DNA of 64,000 nucleotides from Apilactobacillus xinyiensis. GTDB taxonomy: Bacteria; Bacillota; Bacilli; Lactobacillales; Lactobacillaceae. The DNA lies in contig NZ_BPLL01000007.1 of NCBI RefSeq assembly GCF_019656235.1, positions 1-64,000 of the forward strand. Direction: 5' to 3'. Numbering within the stretch: the stretch's first letter is position 1; each line of letters starts with the position of its first letter. This document shows, in pieces, positions 32,923-41,719 of the stretch. Made by a program: the position numbers and the translations under genes. Below the pieces are notes generated by a model. The model was given only the letters and a program-made list of their open reading frames with translations, ran no database searches and was not told the DNA's origin.

Positions 32923-35900
32923 ATGAAAAATAACGATTTTTCAGATTTGGATTTAAAAAAAGTTTCACAAGAAGAACCTGAAAAAAACCTAAACAAAAAA
33001 GGCTTTGCTTCTGCCGATGTTGTTGAATTGGGTGCAACTAGTGGTTTTTTTGGAACTAGTTCATGGCACGTTGATGAAGAAGGAACTCTTCATTTTTCAG
33101 AAGGTAATTTTAAAAACGTACAGTTAAAAACTGATAATTTAAACAATCTTAAAAACATTACACCTTGGAGTGGTAGAAACTACATAAAGAGGATTGTTTT
33201 CGATGGTCCTATTAAATTTTCTAGCATATCTGTTGGAATTTTTTCTAATTTGCCTAATTTGACTGAAATAGAAAATTTAGAATTATTAGATATATCTGAT
33301 GTCGAAGATTTAAGTTACATGTTTTCTGGTGATCATAAGTTATCCAGTGTTAAAGGTACTTCTGATTGGAGTACTTCAAACGTTAAAAACTTAAGCGGAA
33401 TTTTTAAAGACTGTTTTAATTTATCGAATATAGATATTTTGAATTGGGATACATCATTTGTAGAAAATATGTCTGATATGTTTAAGAATGCAAAAAAATT
33501 GGACAAAATCGATTTATCTAATTTTAACACATACAACGTAAAAAACATGTCTGGTATGTTTCATGGTACTAATTTTAGCGAAATTGATATTTCGAATTTT
33601 GATACTTCTAATGTAACTAATATGTCATATATGTTTAGTGATAATGATCAACTTATGAGCTTGGATTTATCTAATTTTAATACTTCTAGTGTATTAAATA
33701 TGAAGTCAATGTTCGATGGTGATACAAAGCTTAAAAGTATTAATGTATCCAATTTTTCAACCTCTCTAGTTAGCGATATGTCTGGTATGTTTAATGAAAC
33801 AAATAACTTACTTAGCTTAGATGTGTCAGGTTTTGATACATCCAGAGTAACTAACATGTCTAAGATGTTTAATAAATCTAAATCTATTTACAATGATCCA
33901 GGAGTTTCTTCATTTAATACAATGAATGTCGTAGATATGTCTGAAATGTTTAGTTTTACTAAAAACTTAGATTCAATGGACTTATCTCAATGGAACGTAA
34001 GTAATTTAAGAAATGCTTATTCTATGTTTTATGGTACTGGGCTAAGAAATTTAAATTTAAAGGGTTGGTCCGTAAAAAATTGTAATGTAGAAAATATGTT
34101 TGCAGATGCCTCTTCACTTGAGTCTCTTGATTTATCCGGGTTTAGAATAAATGGTTCAGATGCCAATATGCTAAATATGTTGAATGGTCTCAGAAGTATA
34201 AATCAAATAACTTTAGGAAGTGATTTTAAATTTATTGTCAGTTCAGAACAGAATGGTCTTCTAACGGCTGGATTTGAAAACTCTTCTAATCATTTTTGGA
34301 TAGCCATTAATGGTGGAACTAGAGAAAATCCTAAGGGAGAGAGAATTTATACTGGTAAATCTCTTGCTTATGGATATGATGGCAATACAATGTCTGATAC
34401 TTATATTAAATTTCCAATTAATAGGACAATTTTTAATGTTTATCCAGAAGTTACTTTGGAAAAGGGAAGCTCATGGAGTTTAGACTACGGAATTATCAAT
34501 GCTTACAGAAGTGATGGTTCTTCGGTTAGTACTAGAGAAATGAATATATCAGGTTCTGTAGATACTAGCAACGTTGGTAAATATAATGTTACTTATTCTT
34601 TCTCTGATTACTCTAATGGTGCAGGTGATGATGGTAATCTTGAACAAATATTCAAAAAGACAGTAATATTCAACGTAGTTCCATCTACAAAAGAAAAACA
34701 GAATGATTCTATACAAATTTTAAACAAAGAGTCTGCTAAAGTTAAGGAAATAATAAAAGAAGATACAACATTAACTAGTATAGAAAAGCAGCAACAATAT
34801 GAGTCTGTAGATATAACTTTAAATTCATATATAAGTAAAATTTATAATGTTTTTACAACTGATGAAATAAATAAACTTTGTGAACTAGGTAAAGTTACTA
34901 TAAATAATCAACATGAACCTGGTGAAAGTATAAGTGATCAAAAATCAAATGCAGAAAGTTTTATAAATAGAGCAGTAAAAAGTGTTAGCTATGAAATTAA
35001 TAGTGATATGACTTTAACTAATATTGAAAAACAAATGCAATTTGATCAGGTTAACAAAGTTCTAAAATCATTTAATAACCTATTAAATGAGTCAGAAACT
35101 CCAGAAGATATAAATAAAGTTGTTTCTGACTTTCAGGTTTTGATAAGAAATCAGCATAAATCAGGAAAGAGTTTTGTTGAACAACAAAAAGAAGCTAGAT
35201 ACGGTATAGAGCAAGCATTAAGTAATGTTAGCAAAATCATTAATGAAGATATTACTCTTACTAATGATGAAAAGAAGAAACAATGTATAAAAGTTAAAAA
35301 AATGTCGGAATCTATTTTTGAAAATATCAGTAGTTCCAAAACGCCAGAGGAAATTCATGGTATATCTGCTAACGGTCAACTTTCCATTGGTGACGGTCAT
35401 ACTATGGGAAAACCACTTAATGAGCAAAAATCTGATGCCATAAGTAAGTTGAATGAGTATGTACAGACTGTTAGAAATGAAATTAACGAAGATACTATGA
35501 TATCTGATTTGGACAAACAAAATCAATCTAGTGTTCTTAACCGTTTAGCTAATGGATTTCATGATATTGTTGAGAAATGTAAGAATGCTGAAGATATAAG
35601 AACTTTGTTGAATAACGAAAAGAAAAATATATACGGTCAACATAGATCAGTAGTTAATAATAATTCTGTAGAATTAAATAGTGGATTGAATAACTTTATA
35701 AATAAAGACTCTCTTATTAACATGAAAGTTTTTGCTTCTAAATCTCTTAAAATGTATAATTCTACTGATTTTTCTCCAGCTAATACATTAACAAGTTTTA
35801 GTAACTATGAAATAACAGGTTACCCTCTTTTCAAAGTTAATGATGTTGCTTACGATAGCTTTGGTAATAAGCGTTATAAAGTTACTAGAATTGATTATAA

Positions 35901-36183
35901 TGGAGACATAATGACTGGCAGTCAAGGATATGTTTCTGGTGAATCTGGCTTACTTTCTCCATTGTACTATTTGCCTACTGATTATGTGAGAAAGATTCAA
36001 GTTATAGCTAAGGATGGTATTTATAGCTACAGTAATCCTAGATTAGAAAATAAAATGTCATTTTATGCTTCAGATACAGTATTAGATGTTTTATCTATAC
36101 TAGAAATTAACTCATCTTATTGTGTTCAATTGAGTAATGGTGAATACATTCCAGCAAATCGATTATTAATTAAGAAAATATAG
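32923..36183 (+). CDS. Large BspA-type (DUF285) repeat protein, no visible signal peptide
   Basis: 1086 residues. Residues about 45-100 form an N-cap (FGTSSWHVDEEGTLHFSEG). About 110-420 are BspA-like leucine-rich/DUF285 repeats with the motif LSNFNTSxVxNMSxMF. Around 490-585 is an Ig-like domain. Around 590-910 are four helical repeats of about 80 residues (DUF1542-like), each ending near NQH..GK. The last 150 residues are SH3-like domains ending SNGEYIPANRLLIKK (DUF5776-like). Such proteins are normally secreted adhesins, yet the start at ATG 32923 (GGAGGAG upstream) is polar with no hydrophobic segment. It has no LPXTG motif. Confidence 0.8.
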   Translation: MKNNDFSDLDLKKVSQEEPEKNLNKKGFASADVVELGATSGFFGTSSWHVDEEGTLHFSEGNFKNVQLKTDNLNNLKNITPWSGRNYIKRIVFDGPIKFSSISVGIFSNLPNLTEIENLELLDISDVEDLSYMFSGDHKLSSVKGTSDWSTSNVKNLSGIFKDCFNLSNIDILNWDTSFVENMSDMFKNAKKLDKIDLSNFNTYNVKNMSGMFHGTNFSEIDISNFDTSNVTNMSYMFSDNDQLMSLDLSNFNTSSVLNMKSMFDGDTKLKSINVSNFSTSLVSDMSGMFNETNNLLSLDVSGFDTSRVTNMSKMFNKSKSIYNDPGVSSFNTMNVVDMSEMFSFTKNLDSMDLSQWNVSNLRNAYSMFYGTGLRNLNLKGWSVKNCNVENMFADASSLESLDLSGFRINGSDANMLNMLNGLRSINQITLGSDFKFIVSSEQNGLLTAGFENSSNHFWIAINGGTRENPKGERIYTGKSLAYGYDGNTMSDTYIKFPINRTIFNVYPEVTLEKGSSWSLDYGIINAYRSDGSSVSTREMNISGSVDTSNVGKYNVTYSFSDYSNGAGDDGNLEQIFKKTVIFNVVPSTKEKQNDSIQILNKESAKVKEIIKEDTTLTSIEKQQQYESVDITLNSYISKIYNVFTTDEINKLCELGKVTINNQHEPGESISDQKSNAESFINRAVKSVSYEINSDMTLTNIEKQMQFDQVNKVLKSFNNLLNESETPEDINKVVSDFQVLIRNQHKSGKSFVEQQKEARYGIEQALSNVSKIINEDITLTNDEKKKQCIKVKKMSESIFENISSSKTPEEIHGISANGQLSIGDGHTMGKPLNEQKSDAISKLNEYVQTVRNEINEDTMISDLDKQNQSSVLNRLANGFHDIVEKCKNAEDIRTLLNNEKKNIYGQHRSVVNNNSVELNSGLNNFINKDSLINMKVFASKSLKMYNSTDFSPANTLTSFSNYEITGYPLFKVNDVAYDSFGNKRYKVTRIDYNGDIMTGSQGYVSGESGLLSPLYYLPTDYVRKIQVIAKDGIYSYSNPRLENKMSFYASDTVLDVLSILEINSSYCVQLSNGEYIPANRLLIKKI

Positions 36184-36201
36184 TTTCTAAGAAGTGATTA
36201 T

Positions 36202-37023
36202 TTGAAAATTATAAGAACTTTGTTCGTTTTTATTATTGCTTTATTGTTTTTAGATTTAAATGTTTATGCATCGATTGCTAATAAAAATCATTTGAATAGT
36301 TTTAAAAATGAAACAATGTACAGGTATGGGATAAGTATTGATAACTCTAATCTTAGAAAAAATAAATATAAACTTGTTTGGAGAAAAAAAATACCACTTA
36401 CAAATTTATATTTAACTGATACTGATTCTTTTTATTCACAAGATTTTAAAACTAGATTTTATTATGGTAACAATTCTAAATATTTGTTTGGAATTCCATA
36501 TAATACTAACGAAATGGAAAAAGTTTATAATAAAATTGATAAGAGATATTATGTTTTCTATAGATTAAATAAAAATATTAATATGGTATGTAGCGCATGG
36601 GTTTTAAACTATGGAACTATATTTCAAAATAGTATGTCTAATATGTACAAAAAAATGCTAAATTCAAACAATTATAAATATGATTCTAACTTGCAGAATG
36701 GAGCATATATAATAGCTAGACATTTTGTAGATGGTGATACAGGAAATGATACATTATCTGAAAATTATCAAAATGCTATTTGTACTAATGTTGGTTCCGA
36801 TAACTATTCTTATAGAATAATTGATTCTAATAGTAACGCTTATTGTAATTATCAATTTAAATTATTAAATCTTCATTCATTAAATTATTTGAATTATTTT
36901 AAAAGACTAGTTCATAATCAAGCTAAGTTCTTAAATATTGCTAACAACAAGGTTGGCATTTATGCTTACCCACCATCAAGTGCGCTGTATGGAAGAATAG
37001 TTTTATTTTACATTCATAAATAA
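36202..37023 (+). CDS. Secreted protein of unknown function
   Basis: 273 residues from TTG 36202. Signal peptide KIIRTLFVFIIALLFLDLNV with cleavage after YAS. The mature part is Asn/Tyr/Lys-rich (IARHFVDGDTGNDTLSENYQ; IYAYPPSSALYGRIVLFYI). No family recognised. It begins 18 bases after the large repeat protein, so the two are probably co-transcribed. Confidence 0.6.
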   Translation: MKIIRTLFVFIIALLFLDLNVYASIANKNHLNSFKNETMYRYGISIDNSNLRKNKYKLVWRKKIPLTNLYLTDTDSFYSQDFKTRFYYGNNSKYLFGIPYNTNEMEKVYNKIDKRYYVFYRLNKNINMVCSAWVLNYGTIFQNSMSNMYKKMLNSNNYKYDSNLQNGAYIIARHFVDGDTGNDTLSENYQNAICTNVGSDNYSYRIIDSNSNAYCNYQFKLLNLHSLNYLNYFKRLVHNQAKFLNIANNKVGIYAYPPSSALYGRIVLFYIHK

Positions 37024-37068
37024 ATAGATAGGATAGCTAAAGCATTATAATTTAGTTATCCTATTTTT
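37023..37068 (+). terminator. Intrinsic terminator
   Basis: GGATAGCTAAA pairs with TTTAGTTATCC followed by TATTTTTATTT; it closes the surface-protein unit. Confidence 0.7.
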
Positions 37069-37133
37069 ATTTATAAATTATCGTTAATGTGTTATCTTTA
37101 ATTTAACAAATTCATATAGCGGAGTGGGTTTAT

Positions 37134-37712
37134 TTGATCAAATTAATGAATGATAAATTACGGCTTATCCGAATGTCTAAAAATATTAAAATTACAGAAG
37201 CTGCTAAAGCTGTGCAATGTTCATCTCAAACAATCACACGGTTAGAAAATAATTATGCAACTAATACTAATCTGAACTTATTGTATAAATTATGTCGTTA
37301 CTATCAAATTAACCTAAGCGATATTATAGAACATGATGAACTTAATACCAAAGTAAATAAAGCAATTCGTTTGTGGGTATTTTTCTTTTTATTGATTACT
37401 TTATTCATCTTCCTCAGTTGGTATGCTAAAGCTTCCTTAATTACTATTACATATGTATTAACTGCATTGAGTTTAAATCGAGTAAGCAATTTTAAAAATA
37501 TTATTCATGAAAATAATATTAAGATTTATCATAAAAAGGCGATTTTGTTATCTACCTTAATGGTCTTATTGTTGTTTACTTCGTTATTAATGTTTATGAT
37601 ATGTGAAGATGTTATGCATCAAAATTATGTTAGAAGCGCAATGCTATTTTTAGAATTAATAGTGGTGTTAGGGGCATTATTACAATATTTAATCAAAAAA
37701 AGAGCTTCTTAA
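37134..37712 (+). CDS. HTH (XRE) regulator with membrane domain, copy 2
   Basis: 192 residues from TTG 37134 with GGAGTGG upstream. The HTH lies at residues 8-62 (LRLIRMSKNIKITEAAKA, QTITRLENNYATNTNLNLL), followed by four membrane helices. It matches copy 1 (31963-32541) in length, order and start codon. Likely a membrane-anchored regulator, possibly of the nearby surface-protein genes (inference). Confidence 0.75.
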   Translation: MIKLMNDKLRLIRMSKNIKITEAAKAVQCSSQTITRLENNYATNTNLNLLYKLCRYYQINLSDIIEHDELNTKVNKAIRLWVFFFLLITLFIFLSWYAKASLITITYVLTALSLNRVSNFKNIIHENNIKIYHKKAILLSTLMVLLLFTSLLMFMICEDVMHQNYVRSAMLFLELIVVLGALLQYLIKKRAS

Positions 37713-37731
37713 TAAGAAGCTCTTTTTTTAG
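37696..37731 (+). terminator. Intrinsic terminator overlapping the stop codon
   Basis: AAAAAGAGCTTCTTA pairs with TAAGAAGCTCTTTTT; the stem includes the stop of the HTH-membrane gene. Confidence 0.85.
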
Positions 37732-37736
37732 TATAT

Positions 37737-37767
37737 AAAATTTACAATGTATACAATGTAGATTTAG
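37737..37767. repeat. Dispersed GTATAC-centred site, copy e
   Basis: Reads TTTACAATGTATAC then AATGTAGATTTAG. It keeps the core and right arm of the sites at 5407 and 6293. Intergenic, 20 kb from the par cassettes. Confidence 0.45.
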
Positions 37768-38132
37768 TATATTTTTATGTTAGTTATTTTATATTGCGGT
37801 AATAAAGCATTTAAACCTTTATCATTAATAATTCCATAGATACCAACTGATTGATGACCAAATTGACCGCAATAGTAACAAATATCGCCGCTCCCTTGAT
37901 TATCAGTCATTTTTTGTAATCGCTGATGTCTATTTTTTAAAAGATACTTTGCTGTGTGGGCATTGCAATATTTGTTAATAGTTGTGGAGTTGGAATATAA
38001 AATATTATGCAGTTGAGCATTAATGGTCATTGATGGCCAAAATACATTTATGAAGATTACATAGCTGATAATGAAAGCAAAAATAGTTAAGAAAAACAGC
38101 TTATGTTGAGTTTTAATTAAAATAACGAACAT
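37764..38132 (-). CDS. Membrane-anchored protein with TDNQGSG motif, copy 2
   Basis: 122 residues. A hydrophobic N-terminus (LFFLTIFAFIISYVIFINVF) precedes an outside domain with KMTDNQGSGDICYYCGQF and SVGIYGI. The pattern TDNQGxG..YY...GIYGI is shared with the protein at 21029-21382. The ATG lacks a clear ribosome site. The frame is open further upstream past AAAGGGATG, adding another hydrophobic stretch, so the start is uncertain. Function unknown. Confidence 0.55.
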   Translation of the reverse strand: MFVILIKTQHKLFFLTIFAFIISYVIFINVFWPSMTINAQLHNILYSNSTTINKYCNAHTAKYLLKNRHQRLQKMTDNQGSGDICYYCGQFGHQSVGIYGIINDKGLNALLPQYKITNIKIY

Positions 38133-38219
38133 TATTAATATAATAACGAAGCCACTGATAATTACTGTGATGATATCACATCCCTTTGATGCTTTAGTCT
38201 AATCCAAACTACCTAATTG

Positions 38220-38987
38220 TCAATTTGCTGATAAATAATGTTGGCTACCATACTTCCACATCAATTTAGAAACAATAAATAATAGTATTTCTAAAATAGC
38301 TAAATAGCCTAAATAAAAGATTACGTTTGAATTTTTAAAGACCATGACTGGTAAATTAGTTACTAATAAAATGGGGAAGACAAATGTGAAAATTATCTGA
38401 ATAACTTGTGGAAAGATGGGCATTGGACGACTAAATAGATTAGTGGCATTCTCAATAATGCCACCGAGGGCTGAAAAACCATCAATCCAGAAGTTCAAAG
38501 AAATCGCGATTTGATTCATTAAGAATATAAAACCAACCCCTAAACCAATTGCGATTAGATATAGGCCGATTGAATAAATGTTCAGTGTTTCATGTCTAAT
38601 TAGGATAACGGAAAAGCCTCCAGAAATTGCCAAATTAATTATGCTAGGAATGTCAATTCGATTCATTACTAGATACCAATAAGAATTCACTGGTCGAATT
38701 AGATCATAATCTAAGGCACCAGTTAAAATCTTGTTACTTAAATTTTCATGACCGATAATAAAGAATATATTGTAAAGATAAACAATATTGCTAATGGTGG
38801 TGACTAATAATAAATAATCAGTTTGATGCCAACCATTTAGTTGATTACCCATTGTAAAGTAGACGAATCCGGTAATGACTTCTACCGAGAAGAAAGCGGT
38901 GGCCAATATAAAGGTCAGGATACTGGTTGTTTTATAGGCTAAAAATTCTTGTAGGCTCAATTGCCATGCTAAACGTAAGAGTTTCAC
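38220..38987 (-). CDS. ABC-2 type exporter permease, subunit B
   Basis: 255 residues, six membrane helices, of the DUF990/ABC-2 permease type. It lies immediately after a second permease (the start codon abuts the previous stop) and shares its length, so a heterodimeric channel is likely. Seen: HENLSNKILTGALDYDLIRPVNSYW, cited as ILTGALDYDLIRPVN, typical of this permease family after the second helix. Substrate unknown. Confidence 0.8.
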   Translation of the reverse strand: MKLLRLAWQLSLQEFLAYKTTSILTFILATAFFSVEVITGFVYFTMGNQLNGWHQTDYLLLVTTISNIVYLYNIFFIIGHENLSNKILTGALDYDLIRPVNSYWYLVMNRIDIPSIINLAISGGFSVILIRHETLNIYSIGLYLIAIGLGVGFIFLMNQIAISLNFWIDGFSALGGIIENATNLFSRPMPIFPQVIQIIFTFVFPILLVTNLPVMVFKNSNVIFYLGYLAILEILLFIVSKLMWKYGSQHYLSAN

Positions 38988-39755
38988 TTAAATCCCAATC
39001 CCTTCATATTTTTTAATTCCGATTTTAATTAGTCGTTGATATACGATCATTGTTAACAATAACCAAATTACAACGGCAATGATATACGGTGATAAATCAT
39101 TAATTTTATGCGTTATGACTCGAGCTGGAACATCTGACACTAGCGAAAAAGGGTTAAATTGTAACCATCGGAATGTTTTTTGACCTAGAAAAGATAGTGG
39201 AAAATACAATCCACCTAAAATTAAAGAACAGGCGTTAATGGCTGAACGCAATGGCCACATGTTAATTAGCCAAAAACTAAGTGTACCAATGACTAGCATT
39301 AGGGAAAAGAACATAACAAAGGCTAAAATTAAATAGCCTAGTAGAATAAATGTTAAAGCGTTAGTGGCATGATTACTTAGCAATATAAATAAAGTGAAAT
39401 TAATACATAAATATGGAAATTGAGTACCAATATAAAATGCCATGTGTTCGCCATATATTGAAATAGGGCGTAATAGGGTGGTCGTTAATTGTCCAGATTG
39501 GACTTGATTAGCAAATCTAAAAATGGGACTAGTAGAAAATAAAATGGCAGTTAAATTAGTGATAACCAAGTATTGTATCATTTGATGAGCATTCATCTGG
39601 TTAATGGTGTATTTACCACTACTGTAGTAGATACTAAGCCACATGCAAATGCTAATGGTCATCTGCAGCATTTGCGTAATTAGGTTGGTAATTTCATTAC
39701 TGCGGTAGGTGAACTTAGTGACTAAACCATTCACCCCCATAACTAAATACTTCAT
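38988..39755 (-). CDS. ABC-2 type exporter permease, subunit A
   Basis: 255 residues, six membrane helices. The family loop GQLTTTLLRPISIYGEHMAF lies after helix 2. Its start overlaps the end of the ATPase gene by four bases (ATGA), showing tight coupling. Together with the ATPase and the second permease it forms a complete three-gene exporter with no substrate-binding protein. Confidence 0.8.
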   Translation of the reverse strand: MKYLVMGVNGLVTKFTYRSNEITNLITQMLQMTISICMWLSIYYSSGKYTINQMNAHQMIQYLVITNLTAILFSTSPIFRFANQVQSGQLTTTLLRPISIYGEHMAFYIGTQFPYLCINFTLFILLSNHATNALTFILLGYLILAFVMFFSLMLVIGTLSFWLINMWPLRSAINACSLILGGLYFPLSFLGQKTFRWLQFNPFSLVSDVPARVITHKINDLSPYIIAVVIWLLLTMIVYQRLIKIGIKKYEGIGI

Positions 39756-40681
39756 AAATTAGTTTTCTCCAAATATAGTTTTTTAATAAAGTCTTCAAGA
39801 GAACTGCCATTTCGTTTGATATTTACAATATTGTGAGTGGCAGTTTTTTGCATAAATTCATTTAATTCTCCAGCATCTAATTGGACTTGTTTTGTTTGCC
39901 CATTTTCCGTTAAATAGGTACATTCAAAAGTATCACTATCACTAGGGTGAACTGGTAATTGATTAGTATTGCCTTGATAAACAAATTTACCATCAACTAA
40001 AATTAAAAGTTTATCAGATAGCATTTCAATGTCTTTTAAATAGTGTGAAGTGATTAAGATGGTGGTATGCCGTTGTCTGTTTTCAGCACGGAGGAACTTA
40101 TAGATGTGTTGTTGAGTTAGTAAATCAAGGCCTAACGTTGGTTCGTCTAAGAATAAATATTTAGGTTCATGAATTAATGCACAAATCAATTCGCAACGAA
40201 CACGTTGACCTAATGATAATTTCCGAACTGGTTGATTAATAAATTGATTAGCGTCCAGCATATCGACTAGGGTATTTAAACGTTTAAGATATCGAGAACG
40301 TGGCAATTTGTAGATATATGCCAACATGTTTAATGTATCAATAGCGGGTAAATCCCAGCTAAGTTGTGATTTTTGGCCAAATAAAATGCCAACCTTTTGT
40401 AGGTATTTAGCTTCACGGTAAGCTGGGTGACGATCATCGACGATTACACTACCAGTGGTAGGAGTTAAAATTCCGGTTAGCAACTTAATAAACGTGGTTT
40501 TTCCAGCACCATTGGGTCCCACTAAACCAACCATTTCGCCATCATTGATAGTAATTTGATTACTTTTTAGCGCTTCAATGGTATTAGTTTGACGATGGAA
40601 AAAGTCGTGCCAAGCCCCTTTGATACCAGGGGATTTAATAAATGATTCATATGTAAATGTTAGTGCTTGGGTTTTAATCAT
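39752..40681 (-). CDS. ABC exporter ATPase
   Basis: 309 residues. Seen: Walker A GPNGAGKTTF, Q-loop GILFGQKSQLSWDLP, a signature variant KLSLGQRVRCEL (LSLGQ in place of LSGGQ), Walker B YLFLDEPTLGLD, and switch His in ITSHYLKD. The W-D-L-P after the Q-loop is typical of ATPases that pair with DUF990-type permeases. I chose ATG 40681 because CAGGTG lies just before; a longer frame reaches 40708. Substrate unknown. Confidence 0.88.
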   Translation of the reverse strand: MIKTQALTFTYESFIKSPGIKGAWHDFFHRQTNTIEALKSNQITINDGEMVGLVGPNGAGKTTFIKLLTGILTPTTGSVIVDDRHPAYREAKYLQKVGILFGQKSQLSWDLPAIDTLNMLAYIYKLPRSRYLKRLNTLVDMLDANQFINQPVRKLSLGQRVRCELICALIHEPKYLFLDEPTLGLDLLTQQHIYKFLRAENRQRHTTILITSHYLKDIEMLSDKLLILVDGKFVYQGNTNQLPVHPSDSDTFECTYLTENGQTKQVQLDAGELNEFMQKTATHNIVNIKRNGSSLEDFIKKLYLEKTNL

Positions 40682-40922
40682 AATGAACACCTGCCTTAGA
40701 ATTAGCATCTTTATAATGTTTTTTTAATTTAAATGTAATTTTATCTTAATTATAAAGAAATTCAAGCGTTTATCTTAAATTTTGTTTAAGCGGAATGTTT
40801 TTATTTATAAAATAATGCGTGTATACTCACGAATAAGGGCTATTAAGAGTCGAGACTACTTTTAGTGAAAAGTGGTGCATATTTATTTTGCGTCAGTTAT
40901 CAAAGAAGGGAGTCCTCTACTT
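40682..40922. other. Intergenic region upstream of a small hydrophobic ORF
   Basis: Contains a GTGTATACT -10-like box near 40820 with little -35 support, and no gene I can support. Confidence 0.35.
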
Positions 40923-41027
40923 ATTAAGTTTTTAAGCATCTTAGAATTACTGCTACAAATAATTATTTTCGTTGTTGCAGCAATTGCGCTCATAATCGGG
41001 CTAGTTAAAATCAATCAAAATAAGTAA
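40923..41027 (+). CDS. Candidate 34-residue hydrophobic peptide, ATT start
   Basis: If translation starts at ATT 40923, ten bases after AAGGGAG, it gives a single-helix peptide: KFLSILELLLQIIIF, VVAAIALIIGL and a polar end VKINQNK. The frame has no ATG, GTG or TTG of its own near the ribosome site. A strong terminator follows at 41071. It was found by eye; expression is uncertain. Confidence 0.35.
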   Translation: MKFLSILELLLQIIIFVVAAIALIIGLVKINQNK

Positions 41028-41070
41028 AATCCGTTGATGCCCTTAATCTACACAACGGTTTGATTGAAAG

Positions 41071-41102
41071 AAGCCCTATATCACTATATAGGGCTTTTTT
41101 AT
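41071..41102 (+). terminator. Intrinsic terminator
   Basis: AGCCCTATAT pairs with ATATAGGGCT around CACT, with a T-run. Confidence 0.9.
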
Positions 41103-41123
41103 TTCGTAATAGGTAGATGATAT

Positions 41124-41630
41124 ATGTTGAAAAAATTAATTCGAGTTACCTTGATATGTACTGGAATATGTTTATCAATGTTATTTACAAACTATTCTAA
41201 TGCTTACGCTAGTAATACAATTCCCAATGCTTTTCGCGGGACGTGGTATAGCTATTGTCATAACAGTTATTACCGTTATTTATCACTTAAATTTACTAAA
41301 CATGCATTTGCCTATAAAATAAATAATCAAAAATGGTCATGGCAATTCTTGCATAGATGGAATGACAAACTTATAACAAAACATTTAAGTAAACCGCATG
41401 CTACTATGAGTATTAGCCGTCACAGTATGTATAAAGTTCATCCATGGATGATGCTTATTAGCTGGCAGAGCAATGGTGAAGGCAACTGGTTTAATGTGCA
41501 TACTTTTAGTGGGCGACCAGTACTTACTACAATGCAAGGTTCCCAAATTGGTGGTTGCGCACACTATTACAAGACCAAAGCTTTAGCTAAACAATTGTAT
41601 AAAGTCAAATATAAAAATTTTAGATACTAA
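41124..41630 (+). CDS. Secreted protein, RGxW family member 3
   Basis: 168 residues with signal peptide (IRVTLICTGICLSMLF, cleavage after AYA). The mature part opens NTIPNAFRGTWYSYCHNSYY, which matches the openings of the proteins at 28617 and 29127, and carries further Trp-rich strands (WMMLISWQSNGEGNWF). A small extracellular beta barrel is likely; role unknown. AGGTAG lies before the ATG, and a terminator follows. Confidence 0.65.
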   Translation: MLKKLIRVTLICTGICLSMLFTNYSNAYASNTIPNAFRGTWYSYCHNSYYRYLSLKFTKHAFAYKINNQKWSWQFLHRWNDKLITKHLSKPHATMSISRHSMYKVHPWMMLISWQSNGEGNWFNVHTFSGRPVLTTMQGSQIGGCAHYYKTKALAKQLYKVKYKNFRY

Positions 41631-41668
41631 AAAAGACATCAACTAATGAAAGTTAATGTCTTTTTATA
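41629..41668 (+). terminator. Intrinsic terminator
   Basis: AAAAAGACAT-AACT pairs with AGTT-ATGTCTTTTT; directly after the third RGxW gene. Confidence 0.75.
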
Positions 41669-41719
41669 TGTGATAACATAGCAATGTCGGACTATATTAT
41701 ACCATATTTTAGCTTATGG

